A DNA stretch of 64,000 nucleotides from Sphingomonas sp. Y57 (GTDB lineage Bacteria > Pseudomonadota > Alphaproteobacteria > Sphingomonadales > Sphingomonadaceae), in assembly GCF_001015195.1 (NCBI RefSeq), contig NZ_LDES01000002.1, forward strand, positions 124,001 through 188,000, given 5' to 3'. This document shows positions 16,551 through 26,467 of this stretch, one piece after another. The notes under the pieces were generated by a model. That model was given only the letters and a program-made list of their open reading frames with translations, was not told where the DNA came from and made no database searches. How positions within the stretch are numbered: the first letter of the stretch is position 1; the number at the start of each line of letters is the position of its first letter. The translations under genes were made by a program, and so were the position numbers.

Positions 16551-18214
16551 CCAATGATGCCGGGAAGATCGAGGTCTTTGTCGCGGGCGCAATCGAGGGC
16601 GATTTCATATCCGGCGTCGGCATGGCGCATGACGCCGGTCGCCGGATCGTTCCACAACACGCGCTCGAGCCGCTTGGCGGCCGCCTCCGTACCGTCGGCG
16701 ACGATCACCATGCCTGAATGCTGCGAATAGCCCATGCCGACGCCGCCGCCATGGTGCAGCGAAACCCAGGTCGCCCCGGAAGCGGTATTGAGCAGCGCAT
16801 TGAGCAGCGGCCAGTCTGAGACCGCGTCTGAACCGTCCTTCATAGCCTCGGTTTCCCGGTTGGGCGAGGCGACCGATCCGCTGTCGAGATGATCGCGGCC
16901 GATGACCACGGGCGCCTTCAACTCGCCCTTGGCCACCATTTCGTTGAAGGCGAGGCCGAGCCGATGACGATCGCCCAGGCCGACCCAGCAGATGCGGGCA
17001 GGGAGGCCCTGAAAATGGATGCGCTCGCGCGCCATGTCGAGCCAGCGATGGAGGTGCGCATTGTCGGGGAGGAGTTCCTTTACCTTGGCATCGGTCTTGA
17101 AGATGTCCTCGGGATCGCCCGACAGCGCTGCCCAGCGGAACGGACCGATCCCGCGGCAGAAGAGCGGCCGGATATAGGCCGGCACGAAGCCTGGGAAATC
17201 GAAGGCGTTTTCGACGCCCTCGTCAAAGGCGACCTGCCGGATATTGTTGCCATAGTCGGTGGTCGGCACACCCATTGCCTGGAAATCGAGCATCGCCCGG
17301 ACGTGGATCGCCATCGAGGCTTTGGCGGCGACGGCAACGGCCTCCGGCTCGCGGTCGCGGCGCTCGGTCCATTCGGCCACGGTCCAGTCGATCGGCAGAT
17401 AGCCGTTGATCGGGTCATGCGCGGAAGTCTGATCGGTGAGCAGATCGGGGCGGATGCCGCGCCTGACCATCTCCGGCAGGATTTCGGCCGCGTTGCCGAG
17501 CAGGCCGACCGACACCGGCTTGCCGTCCACCTTCGCCTGCTCGATGATCGCCAAGGCTTCGTCGATCGTGGCGGCGCTCCTGTCGAGATAACCGGTGCGG
17601 AGGCGCATCTCGATGCGGCTCGGCTGGCATTCGATCGCGAGACAAGACGCTCCTGCCATTACCGCAGCCAGCGGCTGGGCGCCGCCCATGCCGCCCAGGC
17701 CGGCGGTCAGCAGCCAGCGGCCCGAAAGGTCGCCGCCATAATGCTGCCGGGCCATTTCGACGAAAGTCTCGTAGGTGCCCTGGACGATGCCCTGGGTGCC
17801 GATATAGATCCATGATCCCGCGGTCATCTGGCCGTACATCGCCAGGCCCTTGCGGTCGAGCGCGTTGAAATGCTCCCAGGTCGCCCATTTCGGCACGAGG
17901 TTGGAATTGGCGATCAGAACCCGCGGCGCGTCGGCATGCGTGCGAAACACGCCGACAGGCTTGCCCGACTGGACGAGGAGCGTCTGGTCATCCTCCAGCC
18001 GTTTCAGCGTCTCGACGATGCGGTCGAAGCTGTCCCAGTCGCGCGCGGCCCGGCCGATGCCGCCATAGACGACAAGCTCTTCCGGCCGCTCCGCGACATC
18101 GGGATGCAGGTTGTTCATCAGCATCCTTAGGGCCGCCTCGGTCAGCCAGCTGCGGGCCGACAGTTCGGTGCCGGTGGCAGGGCGAATGACGCGACTATTA
18201 TCGGTGCGGTTCAT
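16547..18214 (-). CDS. hutU: Urocanate hydratase
   Basis: Starts at ATG 18214 (AAGGA upstream, 20 bases after the hutG stop), giving 555 residues, the normal length of urocanase. It begins [22 protein letters not shown] and includes [11 protein letters not shown], the NAD-binding [13 protein letters not shown] near residues 175-190, and [18 protein letters not shown] with [24 protein letters not shown] toward the C-terminus, all typical. It converts urocanate to 4-imidazolone-5-propionate using tightly bound NAD+ as electrophile, in the cytosol. It is fourth in the hutI-H-G-U-D operon. Confidence 0.97.
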   Translation of the reverse strand: MNRTDNSRVIRPATGTELSARSWLTEAALRMLMNNLHPDVAERPEELVVYGGIGRAARDWDSFDRIVETLKRLEDDQTLLVQSGKPVGVFRTHADAPRVLIANSNLVPKWATWEHFNALDRKGLAMYGQMTAGSWIYIGTQGIVQGTYETFVEMARQHYGGDLSGRWLLTAGLGGMGGAQPLAAVMAGASCLAIECQPSRIEMRLRTGYLDRSAATIDEALAIIEQAKVDGKPVSVGLLGNAAEILPEMVRRGIRPDLLTDQTSAHDPINGYLPIDWTVAEWTERRDREPEAVAVAAKASMAIHVRAMLDFQAMGVPTTDYGNNIRQVAFDEGVENAFDFPGFVPAYIRPLFCRGIGPFRWAALSGDPEDIFKTDAKVKELLPDNAHLHRWLDMARERIHFQGLPARICWVGLGDRHRLGLAFNEMVAKGELKAPVVIGRDHLDSGSVASPNRETEAMKDGSDAVSDWPLLNALLNTASGATWVSLHHGGGVGMGYSQHSGMVIVADGTEAAAKRLERVLWNDPATGVMRHADAGYEIALDCARDKDLDLPGIIG

Positions 18215-18234
18215 TAACGGGGATCCTTGTTGAA

Positions 18235-19038
18235 TCAGCTCGTGGCGAAGGCGAGACACGCCTTCAGGATGTCGGAAAGAACGGATTGGAGCGGCGCGGC
18301 GCGCGCCACGTCGAAAGCCGGCGGCCAGTTGGTCTCGTCGACCGCATCGGGCTCATCGAGATAGCCCCGCATGGCGAGTTCCATCTGGATGGCATGGACG
18401 CCTTCTTGCGGCCGGCCATAATGGCGTGTCGTCCAGCCCCCTTTGAACCGGCCATTGACGACACGGGTGTGGCCGCTCCCTGCGCAGACGGCCTCGACGG
18501 CGCGGGAGAGTTCGGCATCGCAGGTCGCGCCGTTGTTCGTGCCGATGTTGAAGATCGGCAATTCGCCCTCGAAGAGATAGGGAATGCGGCTGCGGATCGA
18601 ATGGGCATCATACACCACCACGTGCGGATGGTCGGCGCGCAGTCGAGCGATCTCCGCGGCAAGCCGCGCATGATAGGGCGCGAACCAGCTTTCGCGTCGT
18701 CGCGCGATCTCGGCCTCATCGGGCCCGGCCGCCTGATAAAGCGGTTCGCCATCGAAGGTTGTGAGAGGACAAAGGCCGGTTGTCGCCTGCCCGGGATAGA
18801 GCGATGCCCCTGAAGGGTCGCGCCCGACGTCGATGACGCTACGCGAGATGCTCGTGCCTATGGACGTCGCCCCAAGCTCGACCGCAAAGGCGTAGAGCTC
18901 ATCGATCCACCAGTCGGCGTCCCGCTGCGCCAACCACGTCGAGCGGAAATGGTCGCCGACATCGGCGAGGACGGTCCCAACATGCGGAAAAGCGACGATG
19001 AGCGGCGCCTGCCCTTGTGTGACGTGCAGCCAGCTCAT
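18235..19038 (-). CDS. hutG: N-formylglutamate deformylase
   Basis: A 267-residue N-formylglutamate amidohydrolase. Visible features are the N-terminal [12 protein letters not shown] and DEIYAF-like [29 protein letters not shown], then [33 protein letters not shown], and [16 protein letters not shown], the usual signature of HutG of the deformylase type (unrelated to arginase-type HutG). It hydrolyses N-formyl-L-glutamate to glutamate and formate, the last step of the five-step route that uses HutF. Its ATG overlaps the hutH stop (ATGA), fixing the start. Confidence 0.96.
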   Translation of the reverse strand: MSWLHVTQGQAPLIVAFPHVGTVLADVGDHFRSTWLAQRDADWWIDELYAFAVELGATSIGTSISRSVIDVGRDPSGASLYPGQATTGLCPLTTFDGEPLYQAAGPDEAEIARRRESWFAPYHARLAAEIARLRADHPHVVVYDAHSIRSRIPYLFEGELPIFNIGTNNGATCDAELSRAVEAVCAGSGHTRVVNGRFKGGWTTRHYGRPQEGVHAIQMELAMRGYLDEPDAVDETNWPPAFDVARAAPLQSVLSDILKACLAFATS

Positions 19039-20573
19039 TCGATCGCGCCGGGCAGCTTCACGGATGCGGCATTCGCGATTTCGCCCGAGCGGATCAGCGC
19101 ATTGGCCGCCTCCATATCGGGATGGAAATGACGGTCGTCCCCAAGGGCCGGCACCGCCGCGCGCAGGCGGGCCCGGACCTGCTCGAGCCCGTGGGAGGAG
19201 GCGAGCGGACGATGAAACTCGCAGCCCTGCGCCGCGGCGAGCAATTCGATGCCGATGACCGCTTCAGCATTGGCGGCCATCTCGAGCAACCGCCGCGCCC
19301 CATGCGCCGCCATCGAGACATGGTCTTCCTGATTGGCCGAGGTCGGGATCGAGTCGACGCTGGCCGGGAAGGCGCGCTGCTTGTTCTCGCTGACGAGCGC
19401 CGCGGCTGTGACCTGGGGAATCATGAAACCCGAATTGAGGCCCGGCCGCGGGGTCAGGAACGCTGGAAGGCCAGAAAGCGCCGGATCGACCAGCATTGCG
19501 ATGCGGCGTTCGGATATCGATCCAATTTCGCAGATCGCCATCGCGATCATGTCGGCGGCAAAGGCTACCGGCTCGGCATGGAAGTTCCCGCCGGAGAGCG
19601 CCTCGTCGGTGTCGGCGAAGATCAACGGATTGTCGGATACGCCGTTGGCCTCGGTCTCGAGCATGGCGGCAGCGGCGCGCAGCACATCGAGCGCTGCGCC
19701 CATCACTTGCGGCTGGCAGCGCAGGCAATAGGGATCCTGCACCCGCGGATCGCTCGCGGCCTCCAGATGAGAGGCACGGATCGCCGATCCGGCCACCAAT
19801 TCGCGCAGCGCCTCGCCCACGGCGATCTGTCCCGCGTGACGGCGGAGCTGATGGATGCGCGGATCGAACGGCGCGTCGGTGCCCTTCGCGGCTTCGGTCG
19901 AAAGCGCGCCGGTGACGAGCGCGGTGCGGAACAGATTGTCCGCGCAAAACAGTCCGACCAGGGCATTGGCGGTCGAAAATTGCGTGCCGTTGAGCAGCGC
20001 CAGCCCTTCTTTGGGTCCTAGCGCGAGTGGGGCGAGGCCCGCCTGCGCAAGCGCGTCGGCGGCGGGGCGCCGTTCGCCGTTCACGTCGATCTCGCCGACG
20101 CCGATCATCGTCGCCGCCATATGGGCAAGCGGCGCGAGATCGCCGCTGGCGCCGACCGAGCCCTGCGACGGCACGATCGGGGTAAGGCCGTTGAGGAGCA
20201 TCGCCTCCAGCATCGCCACTGTTTCGGGCTTCACGCCCGATGCTCCCTGGGCGAGGCTGGCGAGTTTGAGAGCCATCATCAGCCGAACGACCGGAACCGG
20301 CGAAGGGACGCCGGTTCCGGCAGCATGGCTGAGCACGATGTTGCGTTGGAGCGCCGCCAGATCTTCATCGCCGATCCGGACGCTGGCGAGCTTTCCGAAA
20401 CCGGTGTTGATCCCGTACACCGGCTTTTGCTGCGCGATGATGCGGTCGACCGCGGCAGCGCTCGCAGCGATCTGCGGCGCGCAACTCGGGTCAAGACGCG
20501 CGGGCGCGCCCAGGTAGATGCTGCGCCAGTCGGCAAGACTGACGGCTCCGGGCTTGAGGATCATTGCGGTCAT
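19035..20573 (-). CDS. hutH: Histidine ammonia-lyase
   Basis: Starting at ATG 20573 (ATGA overlap with hutI) the protein has 512 residues. The MIO cofactor tripeptide Ala142-Ser143-Gly144 lies in [14 protein letters not shown], at the same positions as in well-studied histidine ammonia-lyases, and the active-site [11 protein letters not shown] is at residues 53-63. [14 protein letters not shown] and [13 protein letters not shown] further support HAL rather than phenylalanine lyase. It deaminates L-histidine to urocanate, the first committed step. The much longer upstream frame overlaps hutI and is not real coding sequence. Confidence 0.97.
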   Translation of the reverse strand: MTAMILKPGAVSLADWRSIYLGAPARLDPSCAPQIAASAAAVDRIIAQQKPVYGINTGFGKLASVRIGDEDLAALQRNIVLSHAAGTGVPSPVPVVRLMMALKLASLAQGASGVKPETVAMLEAMLLNGLTPIVPSQGSVGASGDLAPLAHMAATMIGVGEIDVNGERRPAADALAQAGLAPLALGPKEGLALLNGTQFSTANALVGLFCADNLFRTALVTGALSTEAAKGTDAPFDPRIHQLRRHAGQIAVGEALRELVAGSAIRASHLEAASDPRVQDPYCLRCQPQVMGAALDVLRAAAAMLETEANGVSDNPLIFADTDEALSGGNFHAEPVAFAADMIAMAICEIGSISERRIAMLVDPALSGLPAFLTPRPGLNSGFMIPQVTAAALVSENKQRAFPASVDSIPTSANQEDHVSMAAHGARRLLEMAANAEAVIGIELLAAAQGCEFHRPLASSHGLEQVRARLRAAVPALGDDRHFHPDMEAANALIRSGEIANAASVKLPGAIE

Positions 20574-21775
20574 AGGCCTTTCCAGATTCGGGCGTGGAGA
20601 GGGTTGAAGCCCATGCGGTAGACGAGCTCCGCCGGCCGCTCGATGTCCCAGATGGCCAGGTCGCAGCTCTTGCCGGGGTCGAGCGACCCCAGTTCGGCTT
20701 CGAGCCCGAGTGCACGGGCGGCGTTGCGGGTTACGGCGGCGAGGCATTCCGCGACGGTCAGCCGGAACAGCGTCGCGCCCATGTTCATCGTCAGCAGCAA
20801 GGAGGTGAGAGGAGAGGTTCCGGGATTGCAATCCGTCGCCAGCGCCATCGGGACGCCCGCCGCGCGCAGCGCGTCGATCGGCGGCAAATGATTGTCGCGC
20901 ATGAAATAATAAGCGCCGGGCAGCAGGGTGGCGACCGTTCCGGCGCGGGCCATGGCGGCGACGCCCGCATCATCCAGATGTTCGAGATGGTCGGCCGACA
21001 GGGCGCCGGCATCCGCCGCCAGCTGCGCTCCGTTAAGGTTCGAAAGCTGTTCGGCGTGCATCTTGACCGGGAGCCCGGCCACCTTGGCGGCCTCGAATAT
21101 GCGGGCGGCCTGCGCCAGGTTGAAACCGATGCCCTCGCAGAAGACGTCTACAGCATCGGCCAGCCCCTGCTCCGCGGCGCGGGGGATCATCTGGTCGCAG
21201 ACGAGGTCGATATAGCCGTCGCTGTCGCTCGCATATTCAGGCGGCAGGGCGTGCGCCCCGAGCAGCGTCGTCGACACCCGGATGTGCCGCTCGCGCGCCA
21301 ATCGTCGCGCGGCGCGCAGCATCTTGAGTTCGTCGTCGAGCGTCAGGCCATAGCCCGATTTGATCTCGATCGTGGTGACCCCTTCCGCCATCAGCGCGTC
21401 GAGCCGGGGGAGCGCGGTTGTCACGAGGGTCGCCTCGTCCGCCTCACGCGTGGCTTTCATAGACGACACGATGCCGCCGCCCGCCCGCGCAATTTCCTCA
21501 TAGGAGGCGCCGGAGAGCCGCAGTTCGAACTCGTGGGCCCGATCGCCAGCATGAACCAGGTGGGTGTGACAGTCGATCAGGCCGGGTGTAATCCAGCGAC
21601 CGTCGCATCGGACGACATGGTCCGCGTCGAAGGTCGGCGCCTCGCTCGCCGGTCCCGCATAGAGGATGCGGCCGCCGGTCGCCGCCAGCACGCCCTTTTC
21701 GACTATGCCGAGGCCATCGCCGGCCAAGGTCAGCAACCTCGCGTCAGTCCAGAGTTTTTCGCAGTGCATCCTCAT
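20570..21775 (-). CDS. hutI: Imidazolonepropionase
   Basis: A 401-residue amidohydrolase-superfamily enzyme. Metal-binding HTH in [13 protein letters not shown], the HutI signature [45 protein letters not shown] and [10 protein letters not shown] are all present. It opens the ring of 4-imidazolone-5-propionate to N-formimino-glutamate. It is the first gene of the minus-strand hut operon, 35 bases from a HutC-type palindrome shared with divergent hutF. Two ATGs (21775 and 21769) are possible starts; neither has a strong ribosome site. Confidence 0.96.
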   Translation of the reverse strand: MRMHCEKLWTDARLLTLAGDGLGIVEKGVLAATGGRILYAGPASEAPTFDADHVVRCDGRWITPGLIDCHTHLVHAGDRAHEFELRLSGASYEEIARAGGGIVSSMKATREADEATLVTTALPRLDALMAEGVTTIEIKSGYGLTLDDELKMLRAARRLARERHIRVSTTLLGAHALPPEYASDSDGYIDLVCDQMIPRAAEQGLADAVDVFCEGIGFNLAQAARIFEAAKVAGLPVKMHAEQLSNLNGAQLAADAGALSADHLEHLDDAGVAAMARAGTVATLLPGAYYFMRDNHLPPIDALRAAGVPMALATDCNPGTSPLTSLLLTMNMGATLFRLTVAECLAAVTRNAARALGLEAELGSLDPGKSCDLAIWDIERPAELVYRMGFNPLHARIWKGL

Positions 21776-21810
21776 TTCGCCATTCGACGCCTTGGCAGAA
21801 CCCTATGTTA

Positions 21811-21820
21811 TGTATATACA
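21811..21820. promoter_or_regulatory. HutC-type operator TGTATATACA between hutI and hutF
   Basis: A perfect 10-bp palindrome in the 66-base gap between the divergent hutI and hutF starts, well placed to repress both promoters. This is the reference site of the window because it controls bona fide hut genes. Confidence 0.88.
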
Positions 21821-21841
21821 ATAATAGCAGGGAGACGTTCG

Positions 21842-23221
21842 ATGCAAGCTAAAATTGTGGAACCGGCCCAGACGCTCTTCTTCGACCAGGCCCTGATGGT
21901 GGAAGGCTGGGCGGCTGGCGTGCGGTTGACCCTGTGCGATGGGAGGATCGCCGCCATCGAGCGGGACTGCCTCCCTGCAGCTGGTGACGAACGCCATGGC
22001 TGCGGCCTGCCGGCGATGAGCAATGTCCACAGCCATGCCTTCCAGCGCGAGATGGCGGGCCGCGCGGAACGCAGCGGTAGCAACGTCGACAGCTTCTGGA
22101 CGTGGCGCGAGGCCATGTATGCCTCGGTCGATCGCATGACGCCCGATGATCTGCGCGCGGTCGCGTCGCTGGCTTATATGGAAATGCTGGAGAGCGGCTT
22201 TTCCCGCGTGGGCGAATTCCATTATCTTCATCGGGATATCGACGGCGCCCCATTTGCGGATGTGGCGGAAATGTCGGTCGCGATCACAGCCGCAGCTGCG
22301 GAGGCCGGAATCGGCCTGACGCTTCTGCCGGTGCTATATTCCTATGGGGGTTTCGGCGGCTTGCCGCCCCAGCCGGCGCAGCGGCGATTCATCCAGGACA
22401 TCGACGCTTATCTGCGGCTGCTTGAGGAAGCCGAAGGCGCCGTCAGGGCGCTTCCCGACGCAATCGTGGGCATCGCGCCGCACAGTCTTCGTGCTGTTTC
22501 GCCCGACCAGTTTCGCTTGCTGGGCCCGGCGATGAAGCATCGGCCGGTGCACATCCATATTGCGGAGCAGATCCGCGAGGTCGAGGACTGTCTGGCCTGG
22601 AGCGGCCGCCGGCCGGTCGAGTGGTTGCTCGACAATGTCGATGTCGGCGCGAACTGGTGCCTGGTCCATGCGACGCACATGACCGAGGCCGAGACGGCTG
22701 CGCTGGCGCGGAGCGGCGCCGTCGCAGGGCTGTGCCCTATCACCGAAGCGAACCTGGGAGACGGCATCTTCCCGGCGCCCGCCTTTCTTGCGGCGGGTGG
22801 CCGGTTCGGCATCGGCAGCGATTCCAACGTGCGGATCGATTGTGCCGAAGAGCTGCGGCTGCTCGAATATGGCCAGCGGCTCCTCCATCGCAGGCGGAAC
22901 ATGTTGGCGGGCGGGCCGGGGCGCTCGACCGGCCGTGCGCTCTATGCTAATGCCGCTCGCGGCGGCGCGCAGGCGTTGGGCGTGGGACTCCAGCTGGAGG
23001 TCGGCGGGGCTGCCGATATCATCAGTCTCGATCTTGGCCATCCAGGTCTTTTGGACAAGTCCGGCGACGCGATACTGGATGCGTACATATTCGCTGCGGG
23101 GGCCGATGCAGTCGATTGTGTTTGGCGATATGGGGAGAAAGTCGTCGTCGGTGGCCGGCACCGCAGACGGGGTGAGATCGTGGCCGACTATATCCGCGCC
23201 TTGGAGAGACTGATCGGATGA
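21842..23221 (+). CDS. hutF: Formimidoylglutamate deiminase
   Basis: The start is ATG 21842 behind GGGAGA; upstream in-frame sequence is antisense to hutI and not coding. The 459-residue product belongs to the amidohydrolase superfamily: NVHSHAFQREMAGRAE with SFWTWREAMY at residues about 60-100, HIHIAEQIREVEDC, LVHATHMTEAE, and IGSDSNVRIDCAEELRLLEYGQRL, all diagnostic of HutF. It converts N-formimino-L-glutamate to N-formyl-L-glutamate and ammonia, which HutG then deformylates. It is followed by hutC with an ATGA overlap. Confidence 0.96.
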   Translation: MQAKIVEPAQTLFFDQALMVEGWAAGVRLTLCDGRIAAIERDCLPAAGDERHGCGLPAMSNVHSHAFQREMAGRAERSGSNVDSFWTWREAMYASVDRMTPDDLRAVASLAYMEMLESGFSRVGEFHYLHRDIDGAPFADVAEMSVAITAAAAEAGIGLTLLPVLYSYGGFGGLPPQPAQRRFIQDIDAYLRLLEEAEGAVRALPDAIVGIAPHSLRAVSPDQFRLLGPAMKHRPVHIHIAEQIREVEDCLAWSGRRPVEWLLDNVDVGANWCLVHATHMTEAETAALARSGAVAGLCPITEANLGDGIFPAPAFLAAGGRFGIGSDSNVRIDCAEELRLLEYGQRLLHRRRNMLAGGPGRSTGRALYANAARGGAQALGVGLQLEVGGAADIISLDLGHPGLLDKSGDAILDAYIFAAGADAVDCVWRYGEKVVVGGRHRRRGEIVADYIRALERLIG

Positions 23222-23949
23222 AGCAATCGCTGCACGAACGGATACGTTCGGATTTCGAACGGCGCATCCTCTCTGGCGAGATGGCGCCGGGAGATCGATT
23301 GCCGATCGAACAGGAATTGGTCGAGCATTATGACTGTTCACGGATGACCGTGAACAAGGCGCTCACCGCTCTTGCGAACGCCGGCCTGATCGATCGGCGC
23401 AAGCGCGCGGGCACCTTTGTCGCGCGCCCGAAGGTCCATTCCATGGTCCTCGACATTCCCGACCTCGCCGCGACGGTGCGCGAGCGCGGTCAGGACTACA
23501 GCTATGTCGAGCTGGCACGGCGGGTCTTGCGGCGCAGCCAAGTGGCCCCTGACGACGCTGCGCTCGCGTCGGGCGGCCAGCTGCTCGAGCTTTCGGGCCT
23601 GCACCTCGCCAACGGTCTGCCGCTGGCGCTCGAGCATCGCCGGATCAGCATCAAGGCCGTCCCCGGCATTGTCGACGCCGATTTTGAAACCGCACCGCCC
23701 GGATCGTGGCTGCTCGAACATATTCCCTGGACCGAGGCGGAGACGCGTATTTCGGCGGCGGGCGCCGAGCCCGACGAGGCGAAACATCTCCACGTCAAGC
23801 CGGGCGCGCCCTGCCTTCAGGTCGAGCGGCGGACCTGGCGCGGCAATGTACCGATCACCTATGTGCGGCAGCTGTTCCTCGGCGATGCTTATGATCTCGT
23901 CGCCCGCTTCGGGCCCAGCAGCGCCGCGCAGGCTGCCGCGCGCGACTAG
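23218..23949 (+). CDS. hutC: Histidine utilisation repressor, GntR/HutC family
   Basis: A 243-residue regulator with an N-terminal GntR winged helix (ERRILSGEMAPGDRLPIEQELVEHYDCSRMTVNKALTALANAGLIDRRKRAGTFV) and a C-terminal UTRA ligand domain (residues about 90-235, with LALEHRRISIKAVPGI and LQVERRTWRGNVPITYVRQLFLGDAYDL). HutC repressors bind urocanate, which releases them from TGTATATACA-like operators. It is coupled to hutF by ATGA and thus probably autoregulated from the 21811 operator. A second HutC-like gene lies 2.7 kb downstream; which of the two answers to urocanate cannot be decided from sequence. Confidence 0.93.
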   Translation: MKQSLHERIRSDFERRILSGEMAPGDRLPIEQELVEHYDCSRMTVNKALTALANAGLIDRRKRAGTFVARPKVHSMVLDIPDLAATVRERGQDYSYVELARRVLRRSQVAPDDAALASGGQLLELSGLHLANGLPLALEHRRISIKAVPGIVDADFETAPPGSWLLEHIPWTEAETRISAAGAEPDEAKHLHVKPGAPCLQVERRTWRGNVPITYVRQLFLGDAYDLVARFGPSSAAQAAARD

Positions 23950-24022
23950 AAAGGCCCATGGGTGGGCGGACGCATCCGCCGCCCGAGCGCCCGCGCCTCA
24001 GCAGACCGCAACGGCTTGCCGA

Positions 24023-25336
24023 TCAGGCGAACAGTTTCCGTTCGGCCTTGATAGCGGCGATCAGTCGATCGAGTTGCGCCGTCGTGTTGAACAGCGCCGG
24101 CGTGACGCGCAGGACCGGCCCCGCCTCCAGCCCTGCCTTCGCGACGATGAGCAGCTTGTATTTGTCGAGGAAAAGCGCTTGCGCCTGCCTTGCCTGCTCG
24201 GGCGTGCGCATCCCGCGCAGGCGAAAGCCGGTGATGGCGCCATAATTGTCCCGTTCCGGCGGCAGCGCGATCTCCACGCCCCCGATCTCCGATGCCGCAG
24301 ATACCCAATGATCACGCAGCGCGCGCAGATGGGCGAATTTGCGCTCGATGCCGATCTGCTCCTGCTGGGCGACGGCGGTAGGGATGGTCAGACGGGCCGC
24401 GAAGTCGACCGTGCCGGTGGGCAAACGCGACAGGATGTCGTCGGCCGGGTAAAGTCCGTTGCCGAACCATGGCAGGATGTCGGGCAGACGCGGCTTGCGG
24501 ATATAGATGCCTCCGGTGCCGAGCGGCGCGCCGAGCCATTTGTGCAGCGAGAAGCCGATGAAGTCGGCGCCGATCTTCGTCACGTCGAAGGGCATCTGAC
24601 CCACGGCCTGCGCGCTGTCGAGGATGACGTCGACGCCCCGCGCCTTGGCCATCGCCACGATCTCCGCCACCGGCGGGATCAGCCCGTTGCGATTGGAGAC
24701 ATGGGTGAGCAGCAGCAGCTTGGCGCGCGGCGTTTCCTCAAGGACTTTTCTGTAGGCAGCCAGGACATTGTCGCGGCTATGCGGCTCGGGCAATGCGAAG
24801 CGGACGACCTTCGCGCCGCGGCTCGCTTCGAGATACTGCATCGCGAACTGCATCTCGTCATAATCGGCGTCGCAGTAGATCACGGCGTCGCCCTGCCTGA
24901 GCGCTCCATAGTTGGCGATCAGCGCATAGAGCGCGTCGGTGCCGCCAGCGCACAGCGCGACCTCATCAAGGTCCGCGCCGATCATCCGGGCGACGGCCGC
25001 CCGCGACTTGTCCAGTTCTCCCTTTAGCGGGACGCCCGGCACCGCGCTGCGCAGGAAGGTCGAATTATGGCGGTTCACCCAGTCGATCCGCTCGACATAG
25101 GCATCCCGCACGGTGCGGGTCATCGCGCCATAATAGGCGGCGTCGAAATTCACGATGGTCGTGTCGACGTCATAATCCGCGACAAGGGAGTGCTGCATCT
25201 GCGCGAAGTCCATTCCGGCGCGATCGGCCGGTGGCGGCAGAGCGGCCGGGCGCTTGGCCATCAGCTCCGGGGAGGCGAGCATGGCAAGGCCGGGCATCGC
25301 AGCGACTCCGGCGAGGAAACGGCGACGATCGTTCAT
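24023..25336 (-). CDS. Tat-exported class V aminotransferase-fold PLP enzyme
   Basis: A 437-residue protein. The N-terminus NDRRRFLAGVAAMPGLAMLA is a twin-arginine signal, implying export of the folded, PLP-loaded enzyme to the periplasm. The class V aminotransferase fold follows: VNFDAAYYGAMTR, CAGGTDALYALI, Asp240 in VILDSAQAVGQ and the PLP-lysine Lys266 in FSLHKWLGAPLGTGG. Best family description is isopenicillin-N-epimerase-like/cysteine-desulfurase-like; activities in the fold include epimerisation, transamination and C-S or beta-elimination. A HutC-type operator lies about 140 bases upstream. Possible roles are epimerising or cleaving a histidine derivative in the periplasm. The export signal and PLP site are seen; the reaction is not known. 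Confidence 0.85.
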   Translation of the reverse strand: MNDRRRFLAGVAAMPGLAMLASPELMAKRPAALPPPADRAGMDFAQMQHSLVADYDVDTTIVNFDAAYYGAMTRTVRDAYVERIDWVNRHNSTFLRSAVPGVPLKGELDKSRAAVARMIGADLDEVALCAGGTDALYALIANYGALRQGDAVIYCDADYDEMQFAMQYLEASRGAKVVRFALPEPHSRDNVLAAYRKVLEETPRAKLLLLTHVSNRNGLIPPVAEIVAMAKARGVDVILDSAQAVGQMPFDVTKIGADFIGFSLHKWLGAPLGTGGIYIRKPRLPDILPWFGNGLYPADDILSRLPTGTVDFAARLTIPTAVAQQEQIGIERKFAHLRALRDHWVSAASEIGGVEIALPPERDNYGAITGFRLRGMRTPEQARQAQALFLDKYKLLIVAKAGLEAGPVLRVTPALFNTTAQLDRLIAAIKAERKLFA

Positions 25337-25472
25337 GGCATTCCCTTATCCTTTTGCCGTCGGCCCGTCGTTCGATCAGCGATCGAACAGGGTTTGGACG
25401 GCGTATCTGGCGCTGGTTCTGCGAGGCCCGCCCTCATCGCTATCGGCCAGCCTGCCCTAGGTGGCATAATTA

Positions 25473-25488
25473 TATTGTCTATACAATA
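25473..25488. promoter_or_regulatory. HutC-type operator TATTGTCTATACAATA
   Basis: A 16-bp palindrome with one mismatched pair (TGTCTATACA core), located about 137 bases upstream of the Tat-exported PLP enzyme. The neighbouring gene at 25524 ends toward it, so the PLP gene is the only sensible target. Confidence 0.8.
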
Positions 25489-25523
25489 ATGAATCATGCT
25501 CGCCTGACGCGCACGCTAGATCC

Positions 25524-26024
25524 TCAGCCGTGCCGCGAAAAGACCGCATAGGGGCCGGCGGCGGTGAAGCTCACGACGTCATAGCGGTCACGGCGCTGGT
25601 CCGGCGTCTCCATCCCAGGCGATCCTGCCGGCATGCCTGGCACCGCGATCCCGACGATGCCGTCAGGCCGCTCGCGAAGCAGGCTCAGGACATCCTCCGC
25701 CGGGACGTGCCCTTCGATCACATATCCCGCCACCTCGGTCGTGTGGCAGGAGGCGAGGATCGACGGGACGCCAAGCCGCGCCTTCAGCGCCGCCATATCG
25801 CTTTCCGCGACGACCCTGGGGACGAAGCGGCCCGTCGCTTCCATACGGTCGGCCCAGGCTGTGCAGCAGCCGCAGTTCGGATCCTTATGGACGACCATCG
25901 CAACGGGCTCTGCCGCCGCCGGCGTGCAGCCACCGGCGAGACCGGCGACCACGACGATCGAGCTGGCGGATGCGAGGCCCGCCAGCACCTGTCGGCGCGA
26001 CCGCCCTTTCCCTGGTTCGCTCAT
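25524..26024 (-). CDS. DUF411 periplasmic metal-binding protein
   Basis: A 166-residue protein with a Tat-like N-terminus (RSRRQVLAGLASASSIVVVAGLAGGC; the Cys could also be a lipid anchor, although the lipobox is weak). The mature domain starts AMVVHKDPNCGCCTAWADRME, the CxCC motif of the DUF411 family, and continues with ASCHTTEVAGYVIEGHVPAEDV and KGIAVPGMPAGSPGME-like sequence. DUF411 proteins occur in copper/metal-resistance operons and are assumed to bind metal in the periplasm. It follows the small lipoprotein at 26036 by 11 bases in one operon. Confidence 0.85.
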   Translation of the reverse strand: MSEPGKGRSRRQVLAGLASASSIVVVAGLAGGCTPAAAEPVAMVVHKDPNCGCCTAWADRMEATGRFVPRVVAESDMAALKARLGVPSILASCHTTEVAGYVIEGHVPAEDVLSLLRERPDGIVGIAVPGMPAGSPGMETPDQRRDRYDVVSFTAAGPYAVFSRHG

Positions 26025-26035
26025 GGTCGGCGATA

Positions 26036-26419
26036 TTATTGCGGCGCGGACGACGGCGTGCAGTGGCCCATTTCGGCATGTTCCGGCGGGCAGTTCGGAT
26101 CGGTGGCCGGCTTCACAGCCGCCGGCGGTGCCGCTTTCTTCTCTGCGCCTTTCGGCGAGGCCGCCGCGGCCGGGGCGGCTCGGTGATCGTCGGTCGGCTC
26201 CGCGGTTGCTGCGGGTGCTGGCTGCGCCGGCGTGGCGGCGTTGACCGGAGCGGCAGCGCCATGGCTGTCGTGGCCCATGTGCGATTGGTCCACCTTCGCC
26301 ACCTGAGTGTTTTCCTCGGCCGCTGCAGTACCCGCCGCTGCATGGGTGCTATCGCCGCAAGCGGTCGTCATCAGCGCCATGATAATCACGGCCATCAGCA
26401 CAGGCTTCTGTCCCAACAT
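26036..26419 (-). CDS. Putative metal-binding lipoprotein with CPPEHAxMGHC tail
   Basis: I start at ATG 26419, which gives 127 residues beginning with a lipoprotein-like signal (VLMAVIIMALMTTAC) and then a low-complexity Ala/Pro/His-rich body (SHMGHDSHGAAAP), ending in DPNCPPEHAEMGHCTP. The C-terminal motif is the same as the triplicate motif in CopB and the single copy in CopA. Nothing in it suggests catalysis; a copper (or other soft metal) binding role is inferred. Transcribed with the DUF411 gene. A HutC-type palindrome sits about 50 bases upstream, shared with the divergent second hutC gene. Confidence 0.7.
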   Translation of the reverse strand: MLGQKPVLMAVIIMALMTTACGDSTHAAAGTAAAEENTQVAKVDQSHMGHDSHGAAAPVNAATPAQPAPAATAEPTDDHRAAPAAAASPKGAEKKAAPPAAVKPATDPNCPPEHAEMGHCTPSSAPQ

Positions 26420-26467
26420 TCCATCCCCTCGATCCAAGTGGCGGCTCCAAGCCGTGGATGTGAATCA

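Noticed and set aside
20574-20831. N-terminal extension of HutH
   Set aside because: It overlaps hutI in another frame; ATG 20573 gives the normal HAL length and the ATGA overlap used throughout the operon.
20594-21841. Long N-terminal extension of the HutF frame across hutI
   Set aside because: It is antisense to hutI; HutF homology begins exactly at ATG 21842, which has a good ribosome site just after the HutC operator.
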